Notes under the pieces: generated by a model | What the model saw: the letters and a program-made list of their open reading frames with translations, nothing else | What the model was told of the DNA's origin: nothing | Databases searched by the model: none | Origin: Rhodobacteraceae bacterium WFHF2C18 | Lineage (GTDB): Bacteria; Pseudomonadota; Alphaproteobacteria; Rhodobacterales; Rhodobacteraceae | Direction: 5' to 3' | NCBI GenBank assembly: GCA_002166865.1 | Contig: NHTQ01000005.1 | Coordinates: 124,001 to 188,000, forward strand | DNA length: 64,000 nt | Translations under genes and position numbers: made by a program | In this document: piece by piece, positions 43,951-53,093 of the stretch | How positions within the stretch are numbered: the stretch's first letter is position 1 | Layout: every line of letters begins with the position of its first letter

Positions 43951-45414
43951 TCACGCCATCCGGGCCAGTTCCTCCGCGATCAGGTCGATGCCCGGTCCGA
44001 TCCGCTCGGCGGGGATCGAGGAATAGGCCAGCCTGTAATAGTTGCGCGGCGGGGACGGCCCCTCGAAGAACGGGTGGCCCGGTTCGATCAGGACGCTGCG
44101 GGACCGCAGCCGCCGATCCAGTTCCGCGGTGTCGACATGGGGCGGCGCCCGCATCCAGATGGAAGAGCCGCCGAAGGCGCCGCGCCCCTCGACCTGCAGG
44201 CCGTTGGCGGCGAGCGCGTGCTCCATTGCCTGCCGACGGCTGGCGAAGACCTGTCCGAGACGCCGGATCAGGCTGTCGTAATGCCCCATGCCCAGAAAGT
44301 AGGCGGCGGTGCGCTGCATGTGGCCGGGCGGATGGCGCAGCACCAGCGTGCGCAGGGCGCGCGCCTCGCGGATGAAGGGGGCGGGCCCCACTAGGTAGCC
44401 CAGCCGCAGCCCCGGGAATATCGACTTGGAAAAGCTGCCGACATAGATCACGCGCCCGTCGGCATCCAGCGACTTCAGCGCCGGCAGGGGCGGTCGCAGG
44501 AACGAGATCTCGAACTCGTAGTCGTCCTCGATGATCAGCGAGTCGAGCTCTCGCGCGCGTTCGAGCAGGGCGCGCCGCCGCGCCATCGGCATGGTCGCGT
44601 TGGTGGGCGACTGGTGGCTGGGCGTGGTGAACAGGGCGTCGGCCTCCGCCGGCAATGCCTCGGGCCGCAGGCCGTCGCGGTCCACCGGGACCGAGGCGAG
44701 GTTGCAGCGCGACTGCACCAGGATGTCGCGCAGCGCCGGGTAGCACGGCTCCTCAACCGCCGCGGTGCGCCGCTGCGTCAGCAGGACCTGCGCGGCCAAC
44801 CACAGCGCGTTCTGCGCACCCATCGTCACCAGCACCTCGTCGGGCCGCGCAAGGATGCCGCGTCGCGGCAGGGTGTGCCGCAGGATGAACTCGATCAGCT
44901 TGGGATCGTCCTGGTCGTACTGGTCGGCCGTCAGGGCCGCGAAATCCCGCTGGCCCAGGGCCTGCAACGCACAGTGGCGCCAGTTGGCATGATCGAACAG
45001 CGTGGGGTCCGTCTGCCCGTAGAGGAAGGGGTAGCGATAGGCCGACCAGTCCTGCGGCTTGAAGGTCGTCAGCCCCCCCGTGAAGCGCCGCCCGAGCGCG
45101 CGCGTCCAGTCGATGCTGTCGCGGCGGGGATGCTGCGCGGCGAACTGCGGCGGCTCCGGCGCGTTCCCCGAGACGTAGTAGCCCGATCGCGGCCGCGCCT
45201 CCAGGTAGTCGCTGGCCTGCAATTCGGTATAGGCCAGGGTCACGGTGATGCGGCTGACCCCCAGGTGCGCCGCCAGCCGCCGCGAGGAGGGCAGTTTCTC
45301 ACCCCGCGCCAGGCGGCCCGACAAGATGCCCTCGGCGATCATCTGCTGGATGCGCGATTGCAGCGTGCCCTCGCCCTCGGGGTCCAGAAAGAAGGTCTCA
45401 ACCGGGATCGCCAT
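43951..45414 (-). CDS. tauR: MocR/GntR-family regulator with aminotransferase domain, TauR-like
   Basis: A 487-residue regulator. The winged helix-turn-helix (about 15-85, LQSRIQQMIAEGILSGRL ... LPSSRRLAAHLGVSRITVT) is followed by a fold-type I aminotransferase domain with the PLP lysine in VGSFSKSIFPGLRLGYLVGP. In Rhodobacter capsulatus TauR of this family activates taurine genes. Identity as TauR rests on its neighbours (tpa, soe) and on nearby direct repeats; PdxR and GabR are other family members. It is divergent from the small monooxygenase gene. Confidence 0.75.
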   Translation of the reverse strand: MAIPVETFFLDPEGEGTLQSRIQQMIAEGILSGRLARGEKLPSSRRLAAHLGVSRITVTLAYTELQASDYLEARPRSGYYVSGNAPEPPQFAAQHPRRDSIDWTRALGRRFTGGLTTFKPQDWSAYRYPFLYGQTDPTLFDHANWRHCALQALGQRDFAALTADQYDQDDPKLIEFILRHTLPRRGILARPDEVLVTMGAQNALWLAAQVLLTQRRTAAVEEPCYPALRDILVQSRCNLASVPVDRDGLRPEALPAEADALFTTPSHQSPTNATMPMARRRALLERARELDSLIIEDDYEFEISFLRPPLPALKSLDADGRVIYVGSFSKSIFPGLRLGYLVGPAPFIREARALRTLVLRHPPGHMQRTAAYFLGMGHYDSLIRRLGQVFASRRQAMEHALAANGLQVEGRGAFGGSSIWMRAPPHVDTAELDRRLRSRSVLIEPGHPFFEGPSPPRNYYRLAYSSIPAERIGPGIDLIAEELARMA

Positions 45415-45428
45415 GCCCCGACGATAAG

Positions 45429-45460
45429 CTGGTCCTAGCGGCCATGCAATCTGGAGCTAT
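45429..45460. promoter_or_regulatory. Candidate TauR direct repeats between tauR and ABM gene
   Basis: CTGGTCCTAG (45429-45438) and CTGGAGCTAT (45451-45460) are imperfect direct repeats 22 bp apart, related to the CTGGACYTAA half-sites reported for TauR in R. capsulatus. They lie in the divergent promoter region and suggest control of both genes. Confidence 0.45.
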
Positions 45461-45526
45461 GGGACGGCCTGCTTGCCAAGCCGGCGCATCGCGGCGATGG
45501 TGGCCCGAAGTCATGGGAGGCCCGCG

Positions 45527-45886
45527 ATGATCGCCGTGATATTCGAATTCGTCCCAGCCGACGGCCGGCGGCAGGAATACCTGGACATCGCCGCCGAAAT
45601 GAAGCCGCTGGTGGAGGACGCCGAGGGCTTCATCTCGGTCGAACGGTTCCAGAGCCTGACCGATCCCTCCAAGCTCCTCTCGTTGTCCTTCTGGGAGGAC
45701 GAGGAGGCCGTGCGCAGCTGGCGCGCGCGGTTCGAACACCGCCGCGCGCAGGGCAGGGGGCGTGCCGGCGTCTTCACCGATTACCGCCTGCGGGTGGCCC
45801 ACGTCCTGCGTGACTACGGCATGCACGACCGCGCCGAGGCGCCGGCCGACAGCCGTGCAGCCCATGACCGCGGCGGGGCCGGCTGA
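45527..45886 (+). CDS. Antibiotic biosynthesis monooxygenase (ABM) domain protein
   Basis: A 119-residue ferredoxin-like ABM-fold protein (MIAVIFEFVPADGRRQEYLDI; EDAEGFISVERFQSLTDP; LLSLSFWEDEEAVRSWR). Such proteins act as cofactor-free monooxygenases, heme-degrading enzymes or have no known activity. GGAGG precedes the ATG by 6 bases. It lies between tauR and tpa and faces away from tauR, convergent with tpa; the position suggests a role near sulfonate metabolism but no known taurine pathway step needs it. Confidence 0.82.
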   Translation: MIAVIFEFVPADGRRQEYLDIAAEMKPLVEDAEGFISVERFQSLTDPSKLLSLSFWEDEEAVRSWRARFEHRRAQGRGRAGVFTDYRLRVAHVLRDYGMHDRAEAPADSRAAHDRGGAG

Positions 45887-45906
45887 GCCGGCCCCGGCCG
45901 GCACCC

Positions 45907-47292
45907 TCAGCCGAAGACCGTGCCGAGCGCCCGGTCCGTCGCCGCGATGATCTCGTCGATATCGTCCTTGGTGGCGATCAGCGCCGGGCTGTAGCACAGC
46001 GTGTTGTTGAAGCCGGGAACCGAGCGGTTCATCACGCCGATGATGACGCCCTGCTTGTTGCATTCGCCCACGACGGCCTTGGCCTGCGCCTCGGGCACCG
46101 GTTCCTTGGTGGTGCGGTCCGCCACCAGTTCCGCGCCCAGGAACAGCCCCTTGCCGCGCACGTCACCGATGACCGGGTGCTTGTCCTTCAGCACATGCAA
46201 CTGGTCGAGCATGTAGTCGCCCATGCGCGTGGTGTTCTCCAGCAGGTCCTCGTCCTCGATGATCTTCATGTTCTCTAGCGCCGCGGCCGGCCCGGCGGTG
46301 CAGCCCCCGAAGGTCGAGATGTCGCGGAAATAGTCCAGCGGATCGTCCGCGTCCTGCTTGAACAGCTCGAAGACCTCCTCGGTGGTCACGCAACAGGCGA
46401 TGGCGGCATAGCCCGAGGCCACGCCCTTGGCCATGGTCACGATGTCGGGCTCCACGCCGTAGTGCTGGTAGCCGAACCAATGCGTGCCGGTGCGGCCCAC
46501 CCCGCAGACGACCTCGTCGATGTGCAGCAGGATGTCGTACTTGCGACAGATTTCCTGCACGCGCGGCCAGTATCCCGGCGGCGGGGTGATGACACCGCCC
46601 CCGGCGGTGACGGGCTCCAGGCACAGCGCGCCGACGGTGTCGGGCCCCTCGGCCAGGATCACCTCCTCGATGGCGTCGGCAGCCCGCTGGCCGTATTCTT
46701 CGCCCGAAAGGTCCCACTGGGCGCGGTATTCCATGCAGTGCGGCACGCGCACGAAGCCCGGCACGAATGGGCCGTACTGAATGTTGCGCTGGTCCTGCCC
46801 GCCGGCAGAAATCGCCGCGATCGACGAGCCGTGGTAGTCCCGGTCGCGGTAGAGGATCTTGTATTTCTTGCCGCCGTAGCGCTTGTGCGCGATCTGGCGG
46901 ACCATCTTGAAGGCCTTCTCGTTCGCCTCGGTGCCGGAATTGGTATAGTATACACGGCTCAGCCCCGGCATCTTCGAGATCAGCTTCTCGGAGAACTGCG
47001 CGCCGGGGACGGAGCCGGCGGTGCCGGCGAAATAATTGAGCTTGACCAACTGCTCGCGCACCGCGTCGGCGATCCGCTCGCGGCCGTAGCCCACGTTGAC
47101 GGTCCAGACCCCGCCCGAGACGGCGTCGATGTGTTCCTTGCCATGCTGATCCCAGACACGCATCCCCTTCCCCTCGACGATGACGCGGGGGGCGCCCGTC
47201 TCGAAGGGCTTGTGCTGGATCAGGTGGTGCCAGACGTGGGCGCGGTCGGATTCGACGACCGATTCGATATCGTTGGGCAGAGTGCCGTCCAT
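45907..47292 (-). CDS. tpa: Taurine--pyruvate aminotransferase
   Basis: A 461-residue class III aminotransferase. The N-terminal half (DRAHVWHHLIQHKP; DAVSGGVWTVNVGYGRE; LNYFAGTAGSVPGAQFSEKL) is characteristic of Tpa enzymes from taurine degraders. The PLP lysine lies in VTMAKGVASGYAAI. It converts taurine and pyruvate to sulfoacetaldehyde and alanine. The ATG at 47292 is preferred over 47307 because GGAGG sits 8 bases before it. Xsc and the taurine transporter genes are not in the window. Candidate TauR repeats lie 86-118 bp upstream. Confidence 0.9.
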   Translation of the reverse strand: MDGTLPNDIESVVESDRAHVWHHLIQHKPFETGAPRVIVEGKGMRVWDQHGKEHIDAVSGGVWTVNVGYGRERIADAVREQLVKLNYFAGTAGSVPGAQFSEKLISKMPGLSRVYYTNSGTEANEKAFKMVRQIAHKRYGGKKYKILYRDRDYHGSSIAAISAGGQDQRNIQYGPFVPGFVRVPHCMEYRAQWDLSGEEYGQRAADAIEEVILAEGPDTVGALCLEPVTAGGGVITPPPGYWPRVQEICRKYDILLHIDEVVCGVGRTGTHWFGYQHYGVEPDIVTMAKGVASGYAAIACCVTTEEVFELFKQDADDPLDYFRDISTFGGCTAGPAAALENMKIIEDEDLLENTTRMGDYMLDQLHVLKDKHPVIGDVRGKGLFLGAELVADRTTKEPVPEAQAKAVVGECNKQGVIIGVMNRSVPGFNNTLCYSPALIATKDDIDEIIAATDRALGTVFG

Positions 47293-47377
47293 GAGAAATG
47301 CCTCCATCGCGGTTGGCCCGGGCCCGGCCCGGGCAACAGGCGTCCTGCGTGCATAATCTCACCTCGGCGTGCTGAAG

Positions 47378-47410
47378 ATAGGTCCAGCCGCACCTGATGA
47401 ACCAGTCCAG
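47378..47410 (-). promoter_or_regulatory. Candidate TauR operator upstream of tpa
   Basis: Read on the minus strand, CTGGACTGGT (47410-47401) and CTGGACCTAT (47387-47378) are direct repeats 23 bp apart. The second matches the published TauR half-site CTGGACYTAA in nine of ten positions. A GATTAT -10-like hexamer follows near 47353-47358, so the inner repeat would overlap the -35 region, as expected for an activator. Confidence 0.62.
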
Positions 47411-47434
47411 TCCTGCCGCGGTGCCGCGTCGGCC

Positions 47435-49834
47435 TCAGCCGCGCAGCGTGCCGCCGGTGGCTTTCTGGACCTTGTCCACGATCTTGTCCGCAACTGCCTC
47501 GATCTCGACGTCGGTCAGCGTCTTCTCGGTGGGCTGCAGGCGCACGGTCATGGCCAGGGATTTCTTGTCCTCGCCAAGCGCGCCGCCGACGAATTCGTCG
47601 AAGATGCGCACGTCGTCGATCAGCGCCTTGTCCGCGCCCGCCGCCGCGTTGACCAGCGCGAGCGCCTCGACATCGCGGTCCACCACGAAGGCGAAGTCCC
47701 GTTCAACCGCCTGCAGATCGCGCAGTTCCAGCGCGCCGCGGGCCGTGGTCTTGCGCCGGGGCAGGGGAATTTCCTCGGGGAACAGGGTGAAGGCCACCGC
47801 CGGCCCCTTGACCTCCATCTCGCGCAGCACCTTCGGATGCAGTTCCCCGAAGATGCCCAGCACCTTTTTCGGGCCAAGGCAGACGCGCCCGTGCCGGCCC
47901 GGATGCCACCAGCCCGGGCCATCGCGCAGGATCTGCACCTTGGCCGGCGCGCCCATGGCATCCAGCAGCGACTCCGCGTCGGCCTTGGCGTCGAACAGGT
48001 CCACCGGCCGCGATTGCCCGTGCACGTCCTTGGGCGCGGTCCGCCCCACCAGCAGCCCGGCGACCTGCAGGTGCTGCTGGTCCGGCTCGCCGCCGTCGAA
48101 GGCGTGGCCCAGTTCGAAAAGCGCCAAGTCGGCCTGTCCGCGTGCCTGGTTGCGGGCCGCGGCCTGCAGAAGGCCCGGCAGCAGGTCGGGGCGCATGTGG
48201 CTCATTTCCGAACTGATGGGGTTGGCCAGCATCGTCTCGGGCCCGCCGCCGCCAAACAGCGCGGCGCTGTCCCGGTCGATGAAGCTGTAGGTGACGCACT
48301 CGTTATAGCCAAGCGCGGCGGCATTGCGCCGGGCCGCCTGTTCGCGCCGCTGCAGCGGCGACAGCACCGGCTTGGGCACGCCCGTCTGGGGCCGGGGCAT
48401 CGGCTTGCCTTCCAGCTTGGTCAGCGAGGCGATGCGCGCCACCTCTTCCACCAGGTCGGCCTCGCCGGTCACGTCGGGGCGCCAGCTGGGCACATGGGCC
48501 ATGTCGCCCTCGAGCCGGAAGCCGAGGGCGGTCAGCGTCTGGCGCTGCTCGGACTCGGGGATGTCCATGCCGACCAGCGATTTCACGCGCTCGGGATCCA
48601 GGCGATAGGCGCGGGCGACATCCGGCACCGCGCCGTCCGCGACGACCTCGGACGCCTCGCCGCCGCACAGATCGAGGATCATCTGCGTGGCCAGGTCCAG
48701 CCCCTCCATGTTGAATTCCGGGTCCACCCCGCGCTCGAAGCGGTAGCGCGCGTCCGAGTTGATCTTCAGCGCGCGGCCCGTCTCGGCGATCTGGACGTGA
48801 TCCCACAGCGCCGCTTCGAGGAAGACGTTCACCGTCTCCTCGGTGCAGCCGGTGGCCGCGCCGCCCATGATGCCGCCGATGGATTCCACCCCGCCCGCGT
48901 CCGAGATCACCACCATGCCGGGCGCGAAGGTGTATTCGCGCTCGTCCAGCGCCAACAGGCTTTCGCCGCCCTCGGCGCGGTGGATGCGCAGGTCGCCCTG
49001 CACCTTGTCGGCGTCGAAGACGTGCAGCGGGCGGTTGCGGTCGTAGGTGAAGAAGTTGGTGATATCCACCAGCGCCGAAATGGGGCGCAGACCGATCGCG
49101 CGCAGCCGGTCCTGCAGCCACGCCGGGCTGGGCCCGTTCGTGACGCCCCGGATCACGCGGCCCGCGAAAAGGAAACAGCCCCCCTCGCGCGTGTCGGGCG
49201 CGATGCTGACCCCGACAGGGCTGGCAAATTGCCCCTCCACCACCGCCGACGGGGCGGGTTTCATGCGGCCAAGCCCCCGGGCGGCAAGGTCCAGCGCGAT
49301 GCCCCGCACGCCCAGGGCGTCGGGGCGGTTGGGCGTGATGGCGATCTCGATGACCGGGTCCACCTTGGCCGGTTCATGCGCCGCCAGCCAGTCGGTGAAG
49401 CGCTCGCCCACCTCGCCCGAGGGCAGTTCGATGATGCCCTCGTGCTCGTCCGACAGCTCCATCTCGCGTTCCGAGCACATCATGCCGTGGCTTTCCACGC
49501 CGCGGATCCTGCCCACGCCGATCGTGGTGTCGATGCCGGGCACGTAGGTGCCGGGGCTGGCCACCACCACGGTGATTCCCTCCCGCGCGTTGGGGGCGCC
49601 GCAGATGATCTGCTCCTCGCCGCGTGCTGTCTGCACCTGGCACACCCGCAGCCGGTCGGCGTCGGGGTGCTGCTCGGCCTTCAGGACCTTGCCGATGGTG
49701 AAATCCTTCAGCCGGTCGGCGGGGTCGAAAACCTCCTCCACCTCAAGGCCCAGATCGGTCAGCGCCTCGGCGATCTCGGCCACCGTGGCCTCGGTTTCCA
49801 GATGGTCTTTCAGCCAGGAAAGGGTGAACTTCAT
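47435..49834 (-). CDS. pheT: Phenylalanine--tRNA ligase beta subunit
   Basis: A 799-residue subunit, standard length for the bacterial enzyme. The N-terminal region contains the tRNA-binding EMAP-like domain (about 40-150, with [11 protein letters not shown]), B3/B4 editing region, B5 domain, the catalytic-like core and the C-terminal FDX-ACB anticodon-binding domain ([17 protein letters not shown] sequence at about 705). It forms the alpha2-beta2 synthetase with PheS. pheS lies about 2.1 kb upstream on the same strand with a nitrilase-like gene, a YrhK gene and an insertion scar in between. Confidence 0.96.
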   Translation of the reverse strand: MKFTLSWLKDHLETEATVAEIAEALTDLGLEVEEVFDPADRLKDFTIGKVLKAEQHPDADRLRVCQVQTARGEEQIICGAPNAREGITVVVASPGTYVPGIDTTIGVGRIRGVESHGMMCSEREMELSDEHEGIIELPSGEVGERFTDWLAAHEPAKVDPVIEIAITPNRPDALGVRGIALDLAARGLGRMKPAPSAVVEGQFASPVGVSIAPDTREGGCFLFAGRVIRGVTNGPSPAWLQDRLRAIGLRPISALVDITNFFTYDRNRPLHVFDADKVQGDLRIHRAEGGESLLALDEREYTFAPGMVVISDAGGVESIGGIMGGAATGCTEETVNVFLEAALWDHVQIAETGRALKINSDARYRFERGVDPEFNMEGLDLATQMILDLCGGEASEVVADGAVPDVARAYRLDPERVKSLVGMDIPESEQRQTLTALGFRLEGDMAHVPSWRPDVTGEADLVEEVARIASLTKLEGKPMPRPQTGVPKPVLSPLQRREQAARRNAAALGYNECVTYSFIDRDSAALFGGGGPETMLANPISSEMSHMRPDLLPGLLQAAARNQARGQADLALFELGHAFDGGEPDQQHLQVAGLLVGRTAPKDVHGQSRPVDLFDAKADAESLLDAMGAPAKVQILRDGPGWWHPGRHGRVCLGPKKVLGIFGELHPKVLREMEVKGPAVAFTLFPEEIPLPRRKTTARGALELRDLQAVERDFAFVVDRDVEALALVNAAAGADKALIDDVRIFDEFVGGALGEDKKSLAMTVRLQPTEKTLTDVEIEAVADKIVDKVQKATGGTLRG

Positions 49835-49942
49835 GAAAGCATCCGCCGGTTGTCTGTCGGGTCAGGGGGCGTTTAGCGGATATCGCGGCGGGGGGGAAGG
49901 GGCGCCCCCGCGCGGCGTGCGGACAGGGGCCGGTGCGCGCGC

Positions 49943-50818
49943 TCACTCGTCGTGACGGATGATGTCCGGAACGCCCAGGCGGGCGATCAGGCGGTCGGTC
50001 TCGCGCTCGACCAGCCCGATGTTGCTGTCGCGCACGGTCGGCAGCAGCGCGCGGGCGCGGCGGACCTCGCCGTAGTCCAGCTCGGCGGTGATCAGCTCGG
50101 GGTCGTGCCCGGCGATGGCCAGCGGATGCCCGAAGGGGTCGAGGATGCGCGACCCGCCCCAGAAATTGAGGTCCAGTTCCGGGCCGCAGCGGTTCACCAT
50201 GATCGAGGGCGCGCCGTACATCATCGAGTAGAAGTGCATCGTCGCCGTCCAGCCCGAGGGGTTGTCGAAGGCCTCGCCCACGGCCTCCACCCCGCTGGAA
50301 ATCGGCGAGACCAGCAGTGTCGCCCCGTGCAGGAAGGCCAGGTGCGTCAGCGCCGGGTTCCACAGATCGGCGCAGATCAGCAGCCCCAGCCGCCAGTCGC
50401 GGGTGATCTCGTAGTTGTCCACGAAACGGCCCTGGGCGTAGTACTTCGTCTCGATCAGCTTGCCGTAGGAGGGCAGGTTGATCTTGCGGTGGATATAGAC
50501 AAGCTTGCCGTTCTTGTAGACGCCGGCCGCGTTGTAGAACTGTGCCGCCGGGCCCTCCTCGACGAAGCCGACCACCAGGATCATCTCGCCGGCCGCGCGG
50601 CTGAGGTCCAGCAGGCGCCGGTCGTTGCTTTTCATCGTGATGTCCAGAAGATGTTCGGCCCCGTAGTGACCCACCATGCTGAGTTCGGGAAAAACCAGCA
50701 GGTCCGCGCCCTTGTCGCGGGCCGCGTCCACCCATTTGCGGTGCTCGGTGAAATTGGCATCCAGATCGCCGATCACGCTGGCGAACTGCGCTGCGGCGGC
50801 GGTCAGGGTCTTGGACAT
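49943..50818 (-). CDS. Nitrilase/carbon-nitrogen hydrolase family protein
   Basis: A 291-residue enzyme with the complete E-K-C triad: E45 (VFPELS), K112 (IHRKINLP) and C149 (LLICADLWNP). It should hydrolyse a C-N bond in an amide or carbamoyl compound. The LPSYGKLIETKYYAQGRFVDN segment resembles NAD synthetase-like and beta-ureidopropionase-like branches, but the substrate cannot be fixed. GGAGG precedes the start. It sits between the YrhK gene and pheT. Confidence 0.85.
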   Translation of the reverse strand: MSKTLTAAAAQFASVIGDLDANFTEHRKWVDAARDKGADLLVFPELSMVGHYGAEHLLDITMKSNDRRLLDLSRAAGEMILVVGFVEEGPAAQFYNAAGVYKNGKLVYIHRKINLPSYGKLIETKYYAQGRFVDNYEITRDWRLGLLICADLWNPALTHLAFLHGATLLVSPISSGVEAVGEAFDNPSGWTATMHFYSMMYGAPSIMVNRCGPELDLNFWGGSRILDPFGHPLAIAGHDPELITAELDYGEVRRARALLPTVRDSNIGLVERETDRLIARLGVPDIIRHDE

Positions 50819-50905
50819 GGGCGGTCATCCTCCGGCGGGTTGTCGTTCAAGCCCTGCACGCCGCGGCGCGGGGCGTCAATCGCGTGTTGGTCGTCACCGG
50901 GGCAG

Positions 50906-51187
50906 TCAGTCCTCCAGCCGGTCGGCCAGGTCCTCGGCATCGCCCATCGAGGCGAGCTTGAGTTCGCGGGCGAAGCGGATCGTGGGGCGCGTGCAGAACA
51001 GTGCCGAGCCCGCCACGAAGAACCAGATCGCCGCCGTCTCCAGGCTGTTCCAGAAGAACAGGACCGACCCGACGAGGAAGCAGACCGCGGCGGTGAAGTC
51101 GCACAGGGTATAGGCCAGTTCGAAGGCGGCGTAGATGCGCCGCGTTCGGGCACTGCGCTGCCGGTTCTCGTGGCGGAAAAGGGGCAT
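50906..51187 (-). CDS. YrhK-domain small membrane protein
   Basis: A 93-residue protein with two hydrophobic segments (ELAYTLCDFTAAVCFLVGSVLFF and LETAAIWFFVAGSALFCTRP) matching the YrhK domain of short membrane proteins. Function unknown. AAGGAGG precedes the ATG by 6 bases. The region just upstream carries the pheS 3'-end remnant; the gene was presumably next to pheS before the insertion event. Confidence 0.8.
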   Translation of the reverse strand: MPLFRHENRQRSARTRRIYAAFELAYTLCDFTAAVCFLVGSVLFFWNSLETAAIWFFVAGSALFCTRPTIRFARELKLASMGDAEDLADRLED

Positions 51188-51309
51188 GCGGGCCTCCTTG
51201 GGCGGTTGCCCCGAGGCAACGCACCGGAAAAGGGCCGGTTCCGGCCCCGTTGGGGCGCCCTGCAGGGCGCCCCGCTGGAGCCGCAGCCGGGCCGGGAATC
51301 CGGCCGGGC
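51188..51309. other. Spacer between YrhK gene and pheS remnant
   Basis: GC-rich, with a GC-rich hairpin-prone stretch (GGGGCGCCCTGCAGGGCGCC near 51250-51270, a perfect palindrome core). It precedes the YrhK ribosome site, so it probably holds that gene's promoter or a terminator from upstream. No gene is seen. Confidence 0.4.
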
Positions 51310-51418
51310 CTAGCCCGACAACCCGCCGTGAAGCATTGGCACGTCGCGCGCGGCGAAGCCCTAGCGGCGCAGCCAGCGCAGGTCCGACTCGAAGAAGGCG
51401 CGCAGATCGGGGATGCCG
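51310..51418 (-). pseudogene. Decayed duplicate of the pheS 3' end
   Basis: This segment matches 51961-52068 (the last 36 codons of intact pheS) at roughly 90 percent by eye and in the same orientation. Read on the minus strand it gives [18 protein letters not shown], then an in-frame TAG where pheS has a tyrosine codon after a histidine, then GFAARDVPMLHGGLSG and a TAG stop. Similarity ends abruptly at about 51418. It is most simply the original 3' end of pheS displaced by an insertion, or a tandem duplication later split. Confidence 0.85.
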
Positions 51419-51439
51419 GGTTCGGTGGCCTTTAGTGCA

Positions 51440-51559
51440 CGCCTTGCTCAATCGGAAACACCCGCCCCGGGCTTGACCCGGGGCCTTGCCCGGCCGGCAG
51501 GGAGGCCCCGGGTCAAGCCCGGGGCGGGAATGACTCTGGATTGTCGCGACATGCTCTAG
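51440..51559 (-). repeat. 120-bp palindromic intergenic repeat, copy B
   Basis: Inverted copy of 39065-39184, ending CTAG. Its hairpin is perfect: CCCGCCCCGGGCTTGACCCG... at 51461-51485 pairs over 25 bases with 51504-51528 around an 18-base loop. No coding capacity. It lies 21 bases from the pheS 3'-end remnant and at the border of the AT-rich segment. Confidence 0.9.
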
Positions 51560-51960
51560 TTGCCTGGACGCATGTTCACTTGGCAAGATCGTCTTTCACT
51601 GCTTTAACTAAACTATCCACTCGAGGAGAAGGCTTTCTGGCCAACATCTTCGGGCGAAATCAGCGTAATTTCGTTAGTTGCCTTTCAGGGGGGAGACGAT
51701 CGAAGAAAGCGTCTGGCTTGACGGTCCGCTAGATATTTCGGTCCGAACGACGCTGCATTGACGCAAAAATTCGGCGTAAACGCGTCTTCGGTCGTCGCGC
51801 CGCGCTTTCGCGCTTTCAGATTCTTGTCGCTCGAAAGAACAGGTAAATTGCATCGAACAAAGCAATTACTGGACCGAATCCAGCGACAACCTGACCGACA
51901 AAGAATGAGCGGGTCCGGCAGCCAAAAAATTTTCTTCCCAGTTTTCCGCAGCGGTGATTT
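51560..51960. other. AT-rich foreign-looking segment downstream of pheS
   Basis: About 400 bp clearly richer in A and T than anything else in the window, between the palindromic repeat and the true pheS stop codon. Small frames are present on both strands (for example 51758-52015 plus, 51674-51865 minus, 51816-51998 minus). The last one encodes a hydrophobic C-terminus (VVAGFGPVIALFDAIYLFF) that may be a membrane-protein fragment. None has a good ribosome site, so no gene is called. It is likely a residue of horizontally acquired DNA. Confidence 0.6.
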
Positions 51961-53034
51961 TCACCCCGACAACCCCCCGTGCAGCGTCGGCACGTCAAGC
52001 GCGGCGAAGCCGTAGTGGCGCAGCCAGCGCAGGTCGGACTCGAAGAAGGCGCGCAGATCGGGGATGCCGTATTTCAGCATGGCGATCCTGTCGATGCCCA
52101 CGCCGAAGGCGAAGCCCTGCCAGCGTTCGGGGTTGATCTCGCCGGCTTCCAGCACCCTGGGGTGCACCATGCCCGATCCCAGGATCTCAAGCCAGTCGTC
52201 GCCCTCGCCCACCTTGAGCGTTCCGCCCTCCCAAGAGCAGCGGATGTCGACCTCCGCCGAGGGTTCGGTGAAGGGAAAGTGCGACGCGCGGAAGCGCAGC
52301 TCGACGTCGTCGACCTCGAAGAACGCCTTCACGAACTCCTCCAGGCACCACTTGAGGTTGGCCATCGAGATGTCGCGGTCGATCGCCAGCCCCTCGACCT
52401 GATGGAACATCGGGGTGTGCGTCTGGTCGTAGTCGGCGCGGTAGACGCGGCCGGGGCAGATCACCCGCAGCGGCGCGCCCCGCAGCTCCATCGAGCGGAT
52501 CTGGACGGGCGAGGTATGCGTGCGCAGCACGTGCGGCGGCCGGGCGTCGCCGCTTTCGCGGTGCATGTAGAAGGTATCCATCTCGGCCCGCGCGGGGTGG
52601 TGGCCGGGGATGTTGAGCGCGTCGAAATTGTGCCAGTCGCTTTCCACCTGCGGCCCTTCGGCCACGGCGAAGCCCATGTCGGCGAAGATCGCCGTGACCT
52701 CCTCGGTCACCTGGCTGACGGGATGGATGGTGCCCCGGCGGCGGACCCGCGCGGGCAGGGTGACGTCCAGCCACTCGGCCCGCAGCCGCTCGTCCAGCGC
52801 GGCGTCGGCCAGCGCCTGTTTCTTGGCGGCGAGGGCGGCGTTGATCTCGTCCTTGAGGGCGTTGAGACGGGGCCCCATCTGCTTGCGCTCCTCGGGGTCC
52901 ATCTTGCCCAGTTCGCGCATCTTCAGGCTGATCTCGCCCTTCTTGCCCAGGGCCTGCACCCGCAGCGTCTCCAGCGCGGATTCGTCGGCCGCCTCGGCGA
53001 TGGCGCTCAGGTACTTGTCTCTCAGGTCGTCCAT
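51961..53034 (-). CDS. pheS: Phenylalanine--tRNA ligase alpha subunit
   Basis: A 357-residue class II synthetase subunit, of normal length. The N-terminal coiled-coil (about 1-85), motif 2 region ([20 protein letters not shown]) and motif 3 ([20 protein letters not shown]) are all present. It supplies the catalytic site for charging tRNA-Phe. The last 36 codons are duplicated in decayed form 540 bp downstream, so the present 3' end may be a recombinant one. Confidence 0.96.
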   Translation of the reverse strand: MDDLRDKYLSAIAEAADESALETLRVQALGKKGEISLKMRELGKMDPEERKQMGPRLNALKDEINAALAAKKQALADAALDERLRAEWLDVTLPARVRRRGTIHPVSQVTEEVTAIFADMGFAVAEGPQVESDWHNFDALNIPGHHPARAEMDTFYMHRESGDARPPHVLRTHTSPVQIRSMELRGAPLRVICPGRVYRADYDQTHTPMFHQVEGLAIDRDISMANLKWCLEEFVKAFFEVDDVELRFRASHFPFTEPSAEVDIRCSWEGGTLKVGEGDDWLEILGSGMVHPRVLEAGEINPERWQGFAFGVGIDRIAMLKYGIPDLRAFFESDLRWLRHYGFAALDVPTLHGGLSG

Positions 53035-53093
53035 GATCTCACCGCTTGCAGGGTCAGGGGCGGACTACCCCGCTTGGGCCCGGGGCGCAAGGC

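Noticed and set aside
51758..52015. 85-codon plus-strand frame in the AT-rich segment
   Set aside because: It runs into the antisense of the pheS end and has no ribosome binding site or family match.
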